Positions 13,501 to 28,500 of a DNA stretch of 64,000 nucleotides are shown here, in pieces. The first letter of the stretch is position 1, and every line of letters begins with the position of its first letter. Made by a program: the position numbers and the translations under genes. This DNA comes from Plazaster borealis. Its lineage: Eukaryota > Echinodermata > Asteroidea > Forcipulatida > Labidiasteridae. The stretch spans positions 1,941,001 through 2,005,000 of the forward strand of contig CM037459.1 of NCBI GenBank assembly GCA_021014325.1. The letters run 5' to 3'. Below the pieces are notes generated by a model. The model made no database searches. It worked only from the letters and a program-made list of their open reading frames with translations, and was not told the origin of the DNA.

Positions 13501-16500
13501 GTCATCAATCATACATTTACGACCCATAGTACACATGTTATCATGAGAGGGCATTATCACTCAAGAAATCCTATTGCCTTTTGGGATGTACCAAGGCAAC
13601 CCAAATCAGCAAAATACATTTTGTTTGGTGAGGAAGACTTATTTTTTATTTTTTTGTACAGAATTTTGAAAAAAGATGGGCATTTTAGGTTCAAAACGCC
13701 AAAAAAAAGCGGGCACTTATAGAGTTAAGAAAAGTACAGCCATGTGGACTGATTTTTGATGTGTGGTATATGATGGGTCAGTCCAAAATTCTCAATGGGG
13801 GACTTTTGGGACGCTAGGTGGCAGCAGACTTACCAGGTAAATCCATTGTTCTCGCTGATGTGCCCATGCTCAGAACTACGTAAACAATGGAAATTTACCT
13901 GGCAAGTCTGCTGCCAGCTAGCGTCCCAAAGTCTCCCAAAGTCTGGCAAAAATGCTTCACAGACCGATGCCGAATGACTGGCTTTGGCAGTGGCTAAGGC
14001 CGGAATGCCTCTATTGGAAAATGAGTGTCCATTCCAATGGCCAACAATATACACAGAGCTGCCAACTCTCCCTGATTCTGCAGAAAGTGCCCTGAAAATA
14101 AGCCAATTTTTCCATGTTCCGATGAACAAATTTGAATACCTCCCTGATTATGGAAACTTTCTCCCTATTATGTTGAATGTAATTCTAAATATCTCCTTGA
14201 TTGTTGTATAAAATCTCCCTGATTGCAAGATGCAAATGTTGGCAGATCTTGGCCCAATTTCATGGCTCTGCTTACTACAGAATTCTGTGCTTACCGCAGA
14301 ATTCTACACTTACCGCGCTCAATAAATCACGTGATTCTATGGGCTGTAAGCGCAGAATTCCATGCTAAGCAGACCCAGTGTGCATTCTTCCTCATGGCTG
14401 TGGTAACCGCATGGTAGATAACACCTGCAGGATCATCACACTCGATCTCATTCTTCATGTGCCATTTATTTTGCTCATTGAATCTTGTCCTTGTCTCCTT
14501 ATCAAGTTGTAAACTCAACATGGATTCATCAGTGTATGTACCAACTAACTTGGCTTCTTCTTTATTAGGCCGTGTCAGAATTGGCGGCTGTGGCTACGGC
14601 TGTTGCTATGGGGTGTTGCTATGGGCATCCTATGCGTCAAAAGTCATGTGACGATCAAGCCGCAGCCACAGCGGCTAATTCAAACACAGCCTTTGTCTCT
14701 CGGGTGACATTGCATTCAAATATGTTATATTTTATTCCTAAACTGGTATAGTGGTCTCGCGTTTCCACCCTTGCAGAGTCTTTCTCAAAGAATATTTCTT
14801 CATTTAAAGTTTGAGGCGTTCTGCATCCAGACTGGTTCTGTTGAATGAATGACATGCATGTTCATGCAGGCAGATTGTTTGTTGTACTAGTTTACAATGT
14901 GGTGGCTTTGTTACGTTCTTGTTAGTCTTGGGTTAACAACACAACCAGCAGTAGTCATATGGTTTATGTACATGTATATATTGATACAGTGCATATACAC
15001 AGCCATTGGAATTTACGCACAAAGTGTAGAAGTTTACTGCACTGTTGCGCTCCTTATTGCAAGAATGTGTAAATTACAAGAAATATATTACTCACTACAA
15101 TTTTGGGTGGTTTCTAATTCCAACAATAGGGTGACCACCAACATAAGGGCTAGATAGCTCAGTTGGTAAAGGACCGACATGTTAATGCAGAGGTGGCAGG
15201 TTCAAACCCCGCTCTAATCAATTTTTCTTTATTCAACCAAAAAATAATTCAAATTTACCCAGTCGGTTTTCCTTATGGTTTTATTACTTGGTTGCTGATT
15301 CCGATCACACGTTCATTTGGGCAAAGTCTTTGTTATTAAGTGTAAATTGGCACATAAAATCTAAAAATATTTTTGAGTTCAGCTGGAAGTTTTTCTATGA
15401 AGATTTTTGATGTTGATGTGCATCTTCTCCTTGTGGTTTATCGGCCGTTCAGATTGGGTGTTTTAGGGTGTCAGAAAAGTGGTTATTTTATGGTGGATGG
15501 TTGCACTGGTGACATTGTCAATCTCTCACAACTTTCATTTCCTTGCTTATTTCTGTGCTCTAGGGATCATGGTGACTGGTGTGGGTACTTGGGTACTTCT
15601 TGTGATACCATGACTTTGGTCTTCTTTTTGTTTTGATCTTTTGTGCAGCGTGTTTTTTAAAAGAATTTGTCATTACTGAACAGGATATTTGTTTGTTTGT
15701 GTTTCTTCTTATAGGTCCGATGAGAGAAAGCCAATTACGTGGAAAATCTTGCCAAAGGTAGGGACATCTTTATGTAATAATAATAATAAAGAGAGATTTA
15801 TAAAGCGCAAACAGTTGCAGATCGGTTCCGCCTCAATGTATCAAAGAAGTTAATTACAATTCAAAAAAGGATGGTAGGTTGTTCATACCTCAGTAGATAT
15901 AAGTTGGATTTGAAGCTAATTATGAGGGGGTTTCTTTTCACTGAATTGAGTGTCCATATATCTGCATTTGCATTTTGATTTGCTATCTTTCCATGATTAT
16001 TATTTCCATGATATTTTCCATGATTAGAAACCAGCCAAGCGTCTACACAGCAATCTGAACAAGCTGTACTTTGAGCTATGTGAGTCTGGTATCGGAGACG
16101 GTGTGTCTGATGACCAGGCTGTGGAGGTTGCACCTCTAGATGATGACTTCAGCCGCAAGAAGAAACAGGTAACCAGAAGAGAAATGTTGCAATTGGTCAG
16201 AAACAGACCTGTGATTTTTTGATTTTTTGATTTTTTTTTTTTTTGGGGGGGGAGGGGGTAGGATTTATCCATATTTCAGGTTTTTGTACTTGTATCTCCC
16301 CTTATGTCTTCAGACTTTCTCGAAAGATGTGAGTTTGTCATCAAGGGAAGAAAGTTATACCCAAAGATTATAGAGCGCCAAGGTGCAAGACGAGTTGCTG
16401 GAGCTATATCTATTGTTGGAACCTGAAATATGCATGGGCGCCATTTCAGCAAGCAAATGTTTTGATATATCATTGATAGCAATGGTCTGCACTGATCTGT

Positions 16501-19500
16501 TGTTGCATCAAAAGAGTTGCTTGCTGAAATGGCGTTCAGTGCAAGGTTTAGCCCAAGTTCTATAATCTTTGGTCTTGCCGTTGTAGAAATGTAAATTCTA
16601 AAACCCTCTGAAATGTAGGACCAAGCACAGCTACCCATTTGTCAGTATATCTCAGTTGTATAATCAAAATTATCAAAACAGGCAGAGATGCTCATCCTTC
16701 TGGTGGTTGAAAAGGTGATTTCTTAAAAATTAGATTCTTAAAAATTAGATTTGTTTTTGTTTTACTTTTTTTTTGTATAGATGTGATGCATTAAAGTTAT
16801 CTTTTTTATATTTTCTTGATGCAGTGGCAAATGGAGCACAGAATCCAGGAGGCATTCCTGATATTCATGGCATCTATGCTGAAGGGCTACAGTCACAACC
16901 TCCTTCCCATCACTCAGCAACCCAACCACAGAGTTACTGACGCCAGTGCACGCTTTGACTACCCAGGTAAGCCAACCAGAGTTAATGAAAGTAAAGCTAG
17001 CAATAGATATCGTGCGTATCATGTCACAAGCCGAAAACAGTCCCCTCACTTCGATCAATTAAGAGCTATCATTGGCTGAGAGTCGTGCATCAGTGGTAAT
17101 GATCAATACAATGTAGTTTGTTCCTACACCGGTTGGGGCAAAGATAAAAGCTGTTTCCCCATTCCTTTTATATGAATACACACCAGTTTTATCACATAGA
17201 CAGAGCTGCCAACTCACCCTGATTCTGCAGAAAGTTCCCTGAAAATCAACCAATCTTTCCATGTTCTGATAAACAAATTTGAAGATCTCCTTGATTATGG
17301 AAACTTTTTCCATATTATGTTGAATGTAACTCTTAATATCTCCCTGATTGATGTGTAAAATCACCCTGATTGCAAGATGCAAATGTTGCCCTTTGCATAG
17401 CTTCTACTTAACTGTCTTTACAATTATTTAAATGCAGGTTTCATGAAGACAAGAGAGAAAACATCTCATCCCTTCTTGAAGCAGTTTCTCAAGACGCAAA
17501 TGTTTATCAAGTTTATTGAGGAGCGGTCGTTTGTATCCGGAAACGATGAGAAATTTGCCTTCTTTGATGAGTGTGTAGATAAGGTAGGTTCAAAGAACGA
17601 TGCCTTTATACTGGGCCTAATATCAAACATATAGAAATGCGGAAAAAAAAGTTATTGGACTAAAGTTTCGACCCTAGCAGAGTCTTTCTTGAAGGTCGAA
17701 ACATCAGGCCATTAACTATTTTTGTCATTTTTACCATAGGTTTTGGTTGGTAAGCAGTTTGCAACAGCTAATTCTATTTTCTCACATGTAGAGATGCTTC
17801 GAAGGAAACCATTACCCAACAAGTTTGGTAACGAGTTAAAGAACCTCGTCTTTGTGTGCTACTGTGCTGGAAGAGTTCCAGCAGACTTTGCTGCATTGCA
17901 CTCTTTCCGACCCGTTTGTGACCAAGAAATGTATGAGTGACAGTGTACCTAATCTCACTGAACTTGTAACCTAAAATCAGGTTAAATGCACACCCCATTC
18001 CAACTCAGAAACTAGAAAATCAAAAGAAACACCGAAGTTTGACTTTCCACAGTCACAAAATGTAGCACCAAATCTTTTGAATAATTTTCCCTCATGAAAT
18101 TTGTCATGCCATTTTCCTCAATCATTTCAAAACATCACTGTGTCTTATATACTTATATTAATAGTTGTTCTTGTCTTCCCTTCTGCTGTTGGTGTACTGT
18201 GATACCCTTTCTAAATTTTCAAATGATCACTACATAAACACTGGAGACAAACGTGCAGTACATTTTGTTCCACTGCAAAGCACCCCTTCAAACTCAACAC
18301 AACTTGTACTAGAACCACATTATTCAAACTTCAGACACACGAAGAAACACTGACTGTTTTTCTTAATACTCTTTGAAAGATTTACCCTTTGGAAAGTCGG
18401 TCACGTCCTTGCAATTGGAGAATAAATGCCAAGAGGCGAGTAAAAAAAACAAGACGTTACAGGAGTAAATTCAAAGTAATCAAATGATGTGCTGTTATTG
18501 AAGGCAGAGGAAATGTGACGATGGATGGAGTAACAGCCCTCATAGGGAAATAAGAGATATTGATTGAAAGATGTTGTTTTGCTACTATTCTCGTGCTCTA
18601 AGCTGATGAAACCTCCCTCTCAAACACCCACCCCCCCACTGCCTGATCCCTAACAGTTGTTACCTTTAGATGGAGCTTGATATGTCACAAAGAATTCAAT
18701 AAGCTAGTGTGACAATCTTGTTCTTATATAAATTATTTTTTACCCATACACCGATGTGTATTAAGCACTGTATACTCGGTGCTTTCCCAAGTTCTTTGTA
18801 AGGTTAAAAAACAAATTAACTTCTTTATCCCCAATGCTTTCCCGAGCTCTGTAAAAAAAAAATCCACAGGAAAATCACTCGGTCGGGATTCAAACCCACA
18901 ACCTTTGCATTGCTAGAGCAGATGTCTTACAACTCAAACACCGAGCTTGCCCGATGGCTAGAGGCAGTTCGAAGCCTATGTGTTAGAAGCGGGTACCGCA
19001 AAAATTTAATAGATGTTAATTTTGCATCGGGGATAAAGAATATAATTTGTTTTTACCCTTACTCCGATGTGTATTAAGCACTGTATACTCAGTACATCCC
19101 CGAGTTCTGTGTAAGGGTAAAAAACAAATTATATTCTTTATCCCCGATGGAAAATTAACATCTATTAAATCTTATTCTTATTATGCAGATTCAGACACTC
19201 CATAAAATAGTTTGTGTCCTTCCAGACTTTGTATTCCGATGCAGGCAAAACGTTTAAACGAATTGTCCTTCACTTTCCAACTTTGAAATCAATACAGCCA
19301 ATCTACCTTAGCGCTGAGTTCTTTTTGGGGGGTAAAATTGTGGTATCAAATTTTGTTGGCAAGTTGGGTATGAAACAGCCTCATTCCTATGGGTGATGAT
19401 GGTTTAATTCACTTACAGTCACCATAAGGCCACAAAACCCCTGACCCCTCCCCCTTTTTTTTATTTTATTTTTTTTTTAATCATAAGAAACTACCTTTTC

Positions 19501-22500
19501 AACTCCCAGATTTGTCAGCTCATGTTGTTTCGAAATTATAGTTTGGAAAAGACGTTTGAAGAAAGGTTATTCATGTTGGCAAAAACAAGTACAATTCTTC
19601 AAAAATTTACTTAGGCTGCACTGAGTTTTAGGTTTTTGGAAATGTTTACAGAAAATGTCATCTAGGAGTTAAATGGGTTTAACAAAACAATTAAAAACAT
19701 AAAATCACACAAACCCTCTGTTTTATAGTGACTGTGATGATTTCTTTATTCTTTATTTTATATTTTGCCATGTCAACAAAAAATAAATAAATAAATAAAT
19801 AATAACGCCCTCCCACCCCCATCCCCCCCCCAAAAAAGGACGCTAAACTTGTTTTCTTTTTTCTTTTTCGCGTAATAATGCTAAATCATTACCTCTCTGT
19901 AAAGAAAACAAAAAATACTGACAGATAAAGTCTATAGGCTGTTAATTTGATCCTGATGAGGTTAAGAAGGTTTAGACAATGCAACATTAGTTTGATAATC
20001 AGCGGTTATCTTAATTGTAATGAGTCCTTGATGTGTGTCTCTGTATATTTACAGATTGAAGGAGATGGTCGTGAGGAGGTACAGCTGATTGATGTGGAGG
20101 ATCAACAAGGAAGTGAACATACAGTATTTGTTACTCCTCCAGACGCTAATGGCTTCGGGGGAGAAGAATACTGGTAGGTTTTCTTTCTACCTCATTTAAC
20201 CCTCCTACTTTCAGCATGTTTCTCGAGTCCATCAATTCATACCTCACCATACCACAGCAGTGTCATTTGTGGCATGTTGAGGCCGAGCGGTCTAGTTTAC
20301 CGGACCCAAGCTCTGGTGTTGTCAGCAGCAGAGTGTGGGTTCAAATCCCGGTCAAGACACTTGTGCCCTTGAGCAAGGCACTTAACCATAATTGGTTTGT
20401 AAAAAGTTGGGAAGGTATTGCATTCTGCTCTACCAGCCAGGCTCCTAGTGGATGATACCCATGCCTACATCCTTACGGACTGTGAAGAGGGTAACCCTGT
20501 TTCAGCCCCAGTAGTAGGTGGCAACGTGCCCCTGGTGGCAGTTAATATGGGTCGAAAGCCCAAAAAAGTTAAGTGTAGCCCTCGCCTTGAAGTGGCCGTC
20601 CGGCCTTGTGATGTAAGACGATCTCTCATAAAAAAAATTAAAAATAAAAACATTTTAGGCACACACACACTTACGTAGGGAGTAGAGCCATTGCCCAAAG
20701 TGCTTCAATGAGAGTGGTAAACTGGAGAAGCCACCAGCGGCGCTCAATTTCAATGGACTGTTAGGTCACTCTTGGAAGAGATAAGGTTCTCAACCTTGGT
20801 CAATTTCTGCCGTGGCACTCAGTGGCACAAATAGACTATACAAATACATTGACAGGAAAGTGTGGCTTGGGTTACTTCACTGTTGTATGCACACATGGAG
20901 TTTGAGTTGAGATTGATTCAGGCGTGCTTAGGCCTGATGAGCAGGGGTAGTAATAGTTTAAGTAGCTTTGATGCTTGATTTTAAAGCGCCTCTGAAATGC
21001 TATTAATAAATTGTTATTGTCACTTTCCATGATTCCTATCAGATTGGCTAGTTGTATCTCTTACTGGCATTCACCTCTCGGGACCTAGTTTCAAATCCTA
21101 CCTTGATTGGAACCTCTACCGATGTGGATTGGTTTTTCAGTTCCTATAGGATTGGTTGTGTTTCCTTGTTTGGGTATTTCCTCCACATCTAAACCTAAAA
21201 CTTTTCTTCATCGTTTTCTCATTAAGACTATCTTCGGGTTGCAGTTTTGAAGATCGCTAGGTTTCATTCCAAGTAAATTAATTAATTTTTTATTTGTTTT
21301 TATCAGCTATGATAAGTTCCCAGTCCTGAAGCCAAGGCTCTTCCATCCTTTCTCTCATGCCGGTTCCAAGATCCCCAACAAGACGCCGATGAGCAGTAGG
21401 AGTCTACGAGGCAGCGGGCAACAGAGTAGCCCTTTCCCAAGGAGGACCAAGCATGAAATCAGACAGTCTCAGAAGATGGCCAAGCAGCAGGCCGCATCAC
21501 CCGAGCAGTGGGCAAGGTGAGTGATTGTCTAGAGGTGCCCTCAGTGACAAATATTCCATTAAAAAATAAAAAATTTCTGACAAGATCGATCAGTTAATTT
21601 ACTTTGCATTATGCCATTGAGACCAAACGGAACAAAACACTTAAACCATAAATGTGTAAGTTTTGTTGCAATGTAACCTGATAAAATTAGTGCAGGGCCC
21701 AATTCTGCAAAAAGTCCTTTTCAGAGTAAGATTTCATGTATTGAATGGCTTTTATAGATTGATATTGATTTTGCGTTATTTATAGTTTTCTGCTCGGTCA
21801 GTGCTATGCCCTATGGTTCCTTCATCTACCATCATATGTCAAAGCAACCCATTCTAAGACTAGAGCTCTAAGAACGGCCTTTGAGGTCTTGAAGAGAATG
21901 CAGGCTATGGAGCTACAGCTGGCTGATGAGGTGAGTTAAATCAACCCCAACCCCACCCCCATCCAAAACCCAAAACCCAATGACATTTTCCTGAATGTTT
22001 CTATGTACTTAATGGCATTTTGCATCACAGCAGATTTTTTTTTTTTTAAGCAATAATTTTGTTGTTTAAGCAATAATTATCCACTTACAGTTTAGTCTTT
22101 GAACTTTTCTTGGTTAAAGGTACTATCTTGTTGTTTCTAAGCATTTGGTGCATATGTTTTTTAGTATCAGTATTGGTATTGTTTTATTCACATTCCATTT
22201 GTGGCCTACAAGCCAAGTTACTACAATGTTACAATATAAAAACAATGAAATGGTACGATTATAAAGATACAGTAAAATACTAAAATATTGCTAAAAATCC
22301 TTCCTTTTGACTGCTAATGATGTAGTGGCACAGTTTAAGAACTCCAAAACTAATCACATGCACCAATTGAGGCAAGCTCTTTGCCAGCTTTAGTTTCAGT
22401 AAGTGAGTTGGTCTCGATTTCACAAAGAGCTAAGATTGATCTTACCTGCGAATCAATCTTAATTGCCAAGCAAAGTGTGATGTCACAAAACAAATCACTA

Positions 22501-25500
22501 TGGTAATACTGACAACTCATCTTAAGATGAATCTTAGTGCTTTGTGGAATCGAGCCCTCAAAGCATGTCAAAGGTCTGTGAAGAATTTCCCTTTCATAGC
22601 AAAATGTTACACAAAATGTATTATTTGCTTCTCAAAAATGATGTTTTCTACTCACTGTTAGCTTTCATTGTACAAAAATGTTCAGCATTAATATTCTGCT
22701 TTGCAAAATTACTGGACGAAATTGTTCCCTGTGTAAGAATTGTGTGCACTTAACTTTTGAATGAATAATGTCATACAAGAAAGCAACTTTATATATTACA
22801 AACCTTTTATTGAACCAACCGGCATGTAAACCCGGAGGTTGCAGGTTCAAATCCCACTCTAGACATTTTTGTCTTTGTTCACCCCGAAGTTGAATACAAT
22901 GTGGTGATTTTGATTCAATTGAAATCTACTCCGCGGCAGCAGAATAACTAGCACGACAAGTTCTCAAAGAACAAAATTTACCCAGCAAAGTAGATATACA
23001 CATGGTGTTACGGCAAACCGAATATACATTGATACCTCACCATGCAATGCCTCAAAACCCCATATCAATCGTTGTTGTTGTGTATTTGTAGGTATGCTAT
23101 CGTGTGCTGATGCAGTTATGTGGTCAGTACAGCCAGCCCGTCTTGGCAGTCCAGGTCTACATGGAAATGAAAAGACGTGGAATCGAACCCAATGCTATCA
23201 CCTATGGCTTCTACAACATGGTAAGTGGTGTGCCTTACTGGAAGGTGTTAATTCAAACCATTGAAATAGAACCCCAAAACGCTGAGTGAGTCAGTTGTCA
23301 GACCATTTTATGGATGCATGCTAACATTTTATTACATCATGTTTTGTGCTTATGTATGGCAAAATTATATCACTAGACATGTGTGTAGGCAAAATGATAT
23401 CGTTTGAGGGGTGTGTTTGGCAAAATACAGTTTCTACGTCATGTAGATCTACCAGTGAAAAACAGAAAACGCTTAATGTGTGATGCCATTTTGCGATACA
23501 TGAGGGTCATGTGCTATTGATATGCCATGTCTACATCAGGGCCCAATTTCATGGCACTGCTTACCGTGGAATTCTGCGCTTACGCCCAGCTGCGTCCCAT
23601 AGAAATACACAAGTTACAGTGAGCGTAAGCGCAGAATTATTTGGTAAGCAGTGCCATGAAATTGGGCCCAGGACACACAGTGCAGTAGAGCTCAGCATTG
23701 TATTTCTTTGGTTAGAGCACAATATTTCTTGCTTCAAGCTCTTATCATCAACATCTAAGAATTATTTGAACAGATTTCTCTAGAAAACTAAAGGATTCAA
23801 GTGTCACTGTAAAAAGCTGAAGCTTTGTATAATTCAATACCATCGTGTGTTTAACCTTCACTTAGCACATAAATATTTACTGTAAATATTCGCTGATTTG
23901 ACTTTGAAAAAACTTATATGAGCAGGGGCCATTTTCATGCTGTTGTTAACGAAACAAAGTTGCTAACTACAAGATAATGTTGCTTAGCAGAAATCGGACA
24001 CCAGTCAAAATGCTATTCAATGTGTGTAGTTTGAGAGTTGCTCCTTATGTCATTTATGCTTAGTGGACAAATTTGCTAAGCACTATTTCATGCAAATTAG
24101 TTCTATGAGATTGGACCACTCCATAATCTCTACATGGCAACTCGGTAGTTTCCAACTCTGATATTTCCATCGTTTTTAATTGGTGTTCATGCAGGCTGTA
24201 CTTGAGAGCACCTGGCCCGCCTCCGGGTTCAGCGGCTACCAGCAATGGGTCAAACTCCGCAACACCCTCCGAGCGGTCACCCTCCTCAGACGAGGTCTGA
24301 ACCACCGGCGTAGTATCTACTCAGACACCAGCAGCGAAGTGGATGTAGGGAGTGGTACCAGTGGGGACAGTGGGTCATCAGACCCCCTACCTGATGGACG
24401 GGGGGATGACCTTATCCAGTTGATCTCACAGCCGACTAACTTGACTCGAGAGGAAAAGAGCAGCACTGGTAAGATCTCCAGTACTTGTAGATTATAAGTC
24501 ATTTTATCCAAATTATGCTGCTACAGAATCCTTGGAGGATATTACAGAATACCTCTTAAAGGTATCGTACACGTTTGGTAATGACTCAAAACAAATATTA
24601 ACATAAAAACTTACTTGGTAACAAGCAACAGAGAGCTGTTGATAGTATAAAACATTGTAGGAAACGACTCCCTCTGAAGTAACATTGCTTTTTGAGAAAG
24701 AAGTAATTTCTCACTAAAATAATAAAAACTTCTTGCAAGAAGTTTTTATTCCTATCTGAAAGCACCTAAATTTGTACAACAAGGGTGTTTTTTCTTTCAT
24801 TATTTTCTTGCAACTTCGATGACCAATTGAGCCCAAATTTTCACAGGCTTGTTATTTTATGCAAATGTTGGGATACACCAAGTGAGAACACTGGTCTTTG
24901 ACAATTACCAAACGTGTTCAGTGCCTTTAAAGATATTACAGTACTCTTAAAGATATTAAAGAGTCTGTTGATGTTACAAAATTCCATCAGCACCCATCAG
25001 AATAAATCATCATATCTGTACTAAGAAAATAATTCATTTGCTGAGCAAATTTTGTTTTATTCATGGGTAAACATTCACAATTTAACTACACCATACTTTA
25101 AGTTCATTTCATACTTTGGCCGTGTCCGTGGCAGCTGCAGCTCTGGCTATGGCTGTGGCTCTGGCTGGACCACCACGTCAACATGTGTTGAAGCATCTGT
25201 TAACGCATCTTCTGCCCTTACAAACCTTAGAAAGCTCCTCAGCAACAGCCTCAGCTGTAGCCGCAGCCACTAATTCAAACACGCCCTTAATTCTCATATC
25301 ATATCAACAGGTACCAGACTATTACATTTTTCCTTCTAGCCTAGGTTTGTTTAATTAATTTGAAATATGATGGATACTGTCTAAATATGAAAATAGTTGC
25401 TGATTGATAACTTACACGGTAACTTACATGGCTGATTGATAAGTTACATGGTAACTTACATGGCTGATTGATAAGTTACATGGTAACTTACATGGATGAT

Positions 25501-28500
25501 TGATAAGTGAGATGGTAACTTACATGGCTGATTGATAACTTACATGGTAACTTACATGGCTGATTGATAAGTTACTTGGTAACTTACAAGGCTGATTGTT
25601 AAGTTACATGGTAACTTACATGGCTGATTGTTTCATGGAGCGGTTATGTCCACGCAGGAAGAATAATCCGTATTGGAATACACATTACTGACAGTAACGT
25701 TTCTCAGATACAAATTTGGGGGGATAAGAAATGATATATTTTTCCATAACCACATTACTTCGAAGTGAAATGATTCTCAAAATGCTTTATACTATCGAAA
25801 GCTGCTGTGCTTCTAACCAAGTAGGTTTTTAATGCCATTAATTATAAGAGTGATTACCAAACATACCTTCCCTTTAAGTATAGAGTATGCTGCTGATGTG
25901 TTCTTAACACTCATAAGTTGCTAACTCATTCAGGCCTGTTGTCCTCTAAAGCTAATTTACCATAGAATTTGTTTTTGCAAAGTTAATCTTAGTGTGAATG
26001 CAGATCCTGCTACCCTTAGTACACAAAATGACAAAAAACATAGCTTGCTTATTACTGGCGTCTGCCCTACTACGCTTTACAGGCAACTCTGATATGGGGT
26101 ACAGCTCCATGATCATGGATGAATCTGCACCTAATGAGGTCCTAGCCTCCCCTGAATTGTCCCCCATCCGCTTCGGAACGGAGAAGAGCTCAAGTAGCGA
26201 CGGTGAATTCAAGGATGAGATCAAGGAGGACGAGGAGGAGGAGGAAGGCGGGGTCGGAGGTCAAGCTGAGGAGTCCGCCAAGAGACAAGAAAATGTTGAT
26301 GTGGATCTGATGAAACATGGTCAGCCTCTTTTGCATCCAATTTGCATCCAATTTAATCCCAAATTGGCAGAACCAAATCCCCAAGCAATTTTCCAGATAC
26401 CCTAATTGGGGAAAAAAGCCCCTAAAAAAAGCTGCTTCTTGTTAAAGAAAACTAGTTTACTTCACCAGCTGATATAAACACTAATTTCAGAAATTAGCAA
26501 ACGGCAAACTATTCTGTGGTGGTTCCAGTAAAATTATTTAAGAAAAAGAAGTAAAAACTGAATAGAGAATTGTTACCCTACTGGTTCTTTTCAGAACCAC
26601 CAAAACTTAATGATGAGATTAATTACTTGGTTTTACTGCAAACAGAAGTTTCTAGACAGTATTCTTATGAAACTGAAGTATTTGAAGTGTATACACAGAA
26701 TGTTACACTTTGAGCCATATGTATTATTTGTTTTTCTTTCTTATGAGTTGTGCTTTATGCTTTTCTTCTTTCAAAGCAATCATGTTTTATTTTGCCGTAG
26801 CGTCATGCTTAATAGTCTGTGGTTTTTCATTGTTGTTTATTTTGTCTAAAGTGTGCAAATGATTGTAGTCATTTTGAAAATTAAAAACTTTTAACAGAAG
26901 AGGCGAAGAATAGTTTAACACACTGTGTTCCGTTCTTGCAAAAAGTAGGATATTTTTTGAAGGCTTCACTAGTTTTACTTGTAGGTTGCCGCTCTTAATT
27001 TTTCCTTTTCTGGAACTCCTTGCCTGGTGCATGTTTCCCTCCATCCTGCAATTTAGACTGTTTAAAGAGGAATATCAATTCCTACCTTCAGCTCCACTGA
27101 GTTATTTTCATCTTTAACATTTTTCTTCTTGTAGCCCCTTACAAAGAGTGGCTTTTAGCCTTATTTGGGGCAAACTTAATTTTATTTATTTTTTAATAAA
27201 TAAAAAGCAGTTGATCTAATGATTTTGTTCAACAAAAATTTTTTTAGACAATAAACTAGTCCTTAGATAAACTTATTTTTTAATTGTAATTCCATTCAGG
27301 GTCATGCTGACAATCTTTATTTATAGCTTTCTTTCATTTTCCCACCTCATTTCAAATATATATTTGACTCATCTTCCAGTGGAAATCATCATTAAAAAAA
27401 TGCTTGCACTCATATAGTCATTACTGATATCGTCCTCCCTCAGATTATCAAACTTCATCAACACATCCATGCTTTGACTTTAATTTTGGATTATAAACTT
27501 GGCATACTATGCTTCCTGAAAATGTTCAGTTCCCATGAAAGGTTAACAACTGGAAATTAACAAGAAAAACTATAGCAGTAAACTTACGGGTACAACCATG
27601 TATAGAACTCTTTTGGGAAGAGTGTTGGCTCTGAGAAGAACCGGTGTGGTCTCTGGAATATGGAATTTAAAAGATGAGAATTACTCATGGTGAGATATAT
27701 CTGCATCAACTGTCTTACCAACCTGTTCTATTTGTTTAAATCTTCAGATGCAACAGATGCAGTAGGTGCTGGCAGTGCTGCGTCTACCCCCGTTTCCCAG
27801 CCTCTTCTGATCTCCGTTGATGGGGGTAAAGTGACCAGTGAACCCACGGAGCAGTCTGATGGCAAGCTGGTTAATGACTCTGGTACCTGCATAGTCAGAC
27901 CTGGCCGGAGTAGCTTAGGGAGCACTGGGAGCATGGGTACATTACAAGGCAGCACGGGTTAGTCTGTGTGCTCATTTTGGCTATCAATTCACAATACCAA
28001 CTTCATTTATACACCTTTACTTCAATCAGAATAGACTGAGCAAGTCTCAAATATTAAGACCCATTAAAGTACGCAGAGTTTGTTTCAATCACGCGTTGAA
28101 CAAATGTACATGGGATTTAAGTGGCCTCAAAAATGTTTGAATACGCGCGAGACTTGCTTAGTCTATTGACCCCCTTGCACAACACGGAACGCACCTTTGC
28201 GAAATGCGTGTCTACCATTTCCACCGTTTTGGGAGTCAATTCCTTTGTGTACATTTTGACTCCCAAAATAGTGGACAGGATAGGTGCGGTTAAGTGTGCT
28301 CCGCGTTTTGCAAGGGGTCTATACATGTCTATATGATTGAGGAGGGAAGGTAAAACAAAAGGCAAAATTTCTGAGTATAGATTGCTTATCACTCATCGGT
28401 GTAAGGGTTGAATCAAACTTGTATTCTTTATCCTCGATGCAATTATTCCATCATTTAAAGAGGCATCATGTATTATTTGTCCATGTCCAGTTTGCGTGAG

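Noticed and set aside
17743..17940. 65-codon frame as an extra DENND4 exon between 17583 and 20055
   Set aside because: No similarity to the family insertion region, and the flanking exons already join in phase to conserved sequence.
25998..26082. Signal-peptide-like start (MQILLPL...[10 protein letters not shown]) before a DENND4 exon
   Set aside because: It reads through the acceptor at 26081-26082; the exon is needed in phase with its neighbours, and the upstream part is intron.
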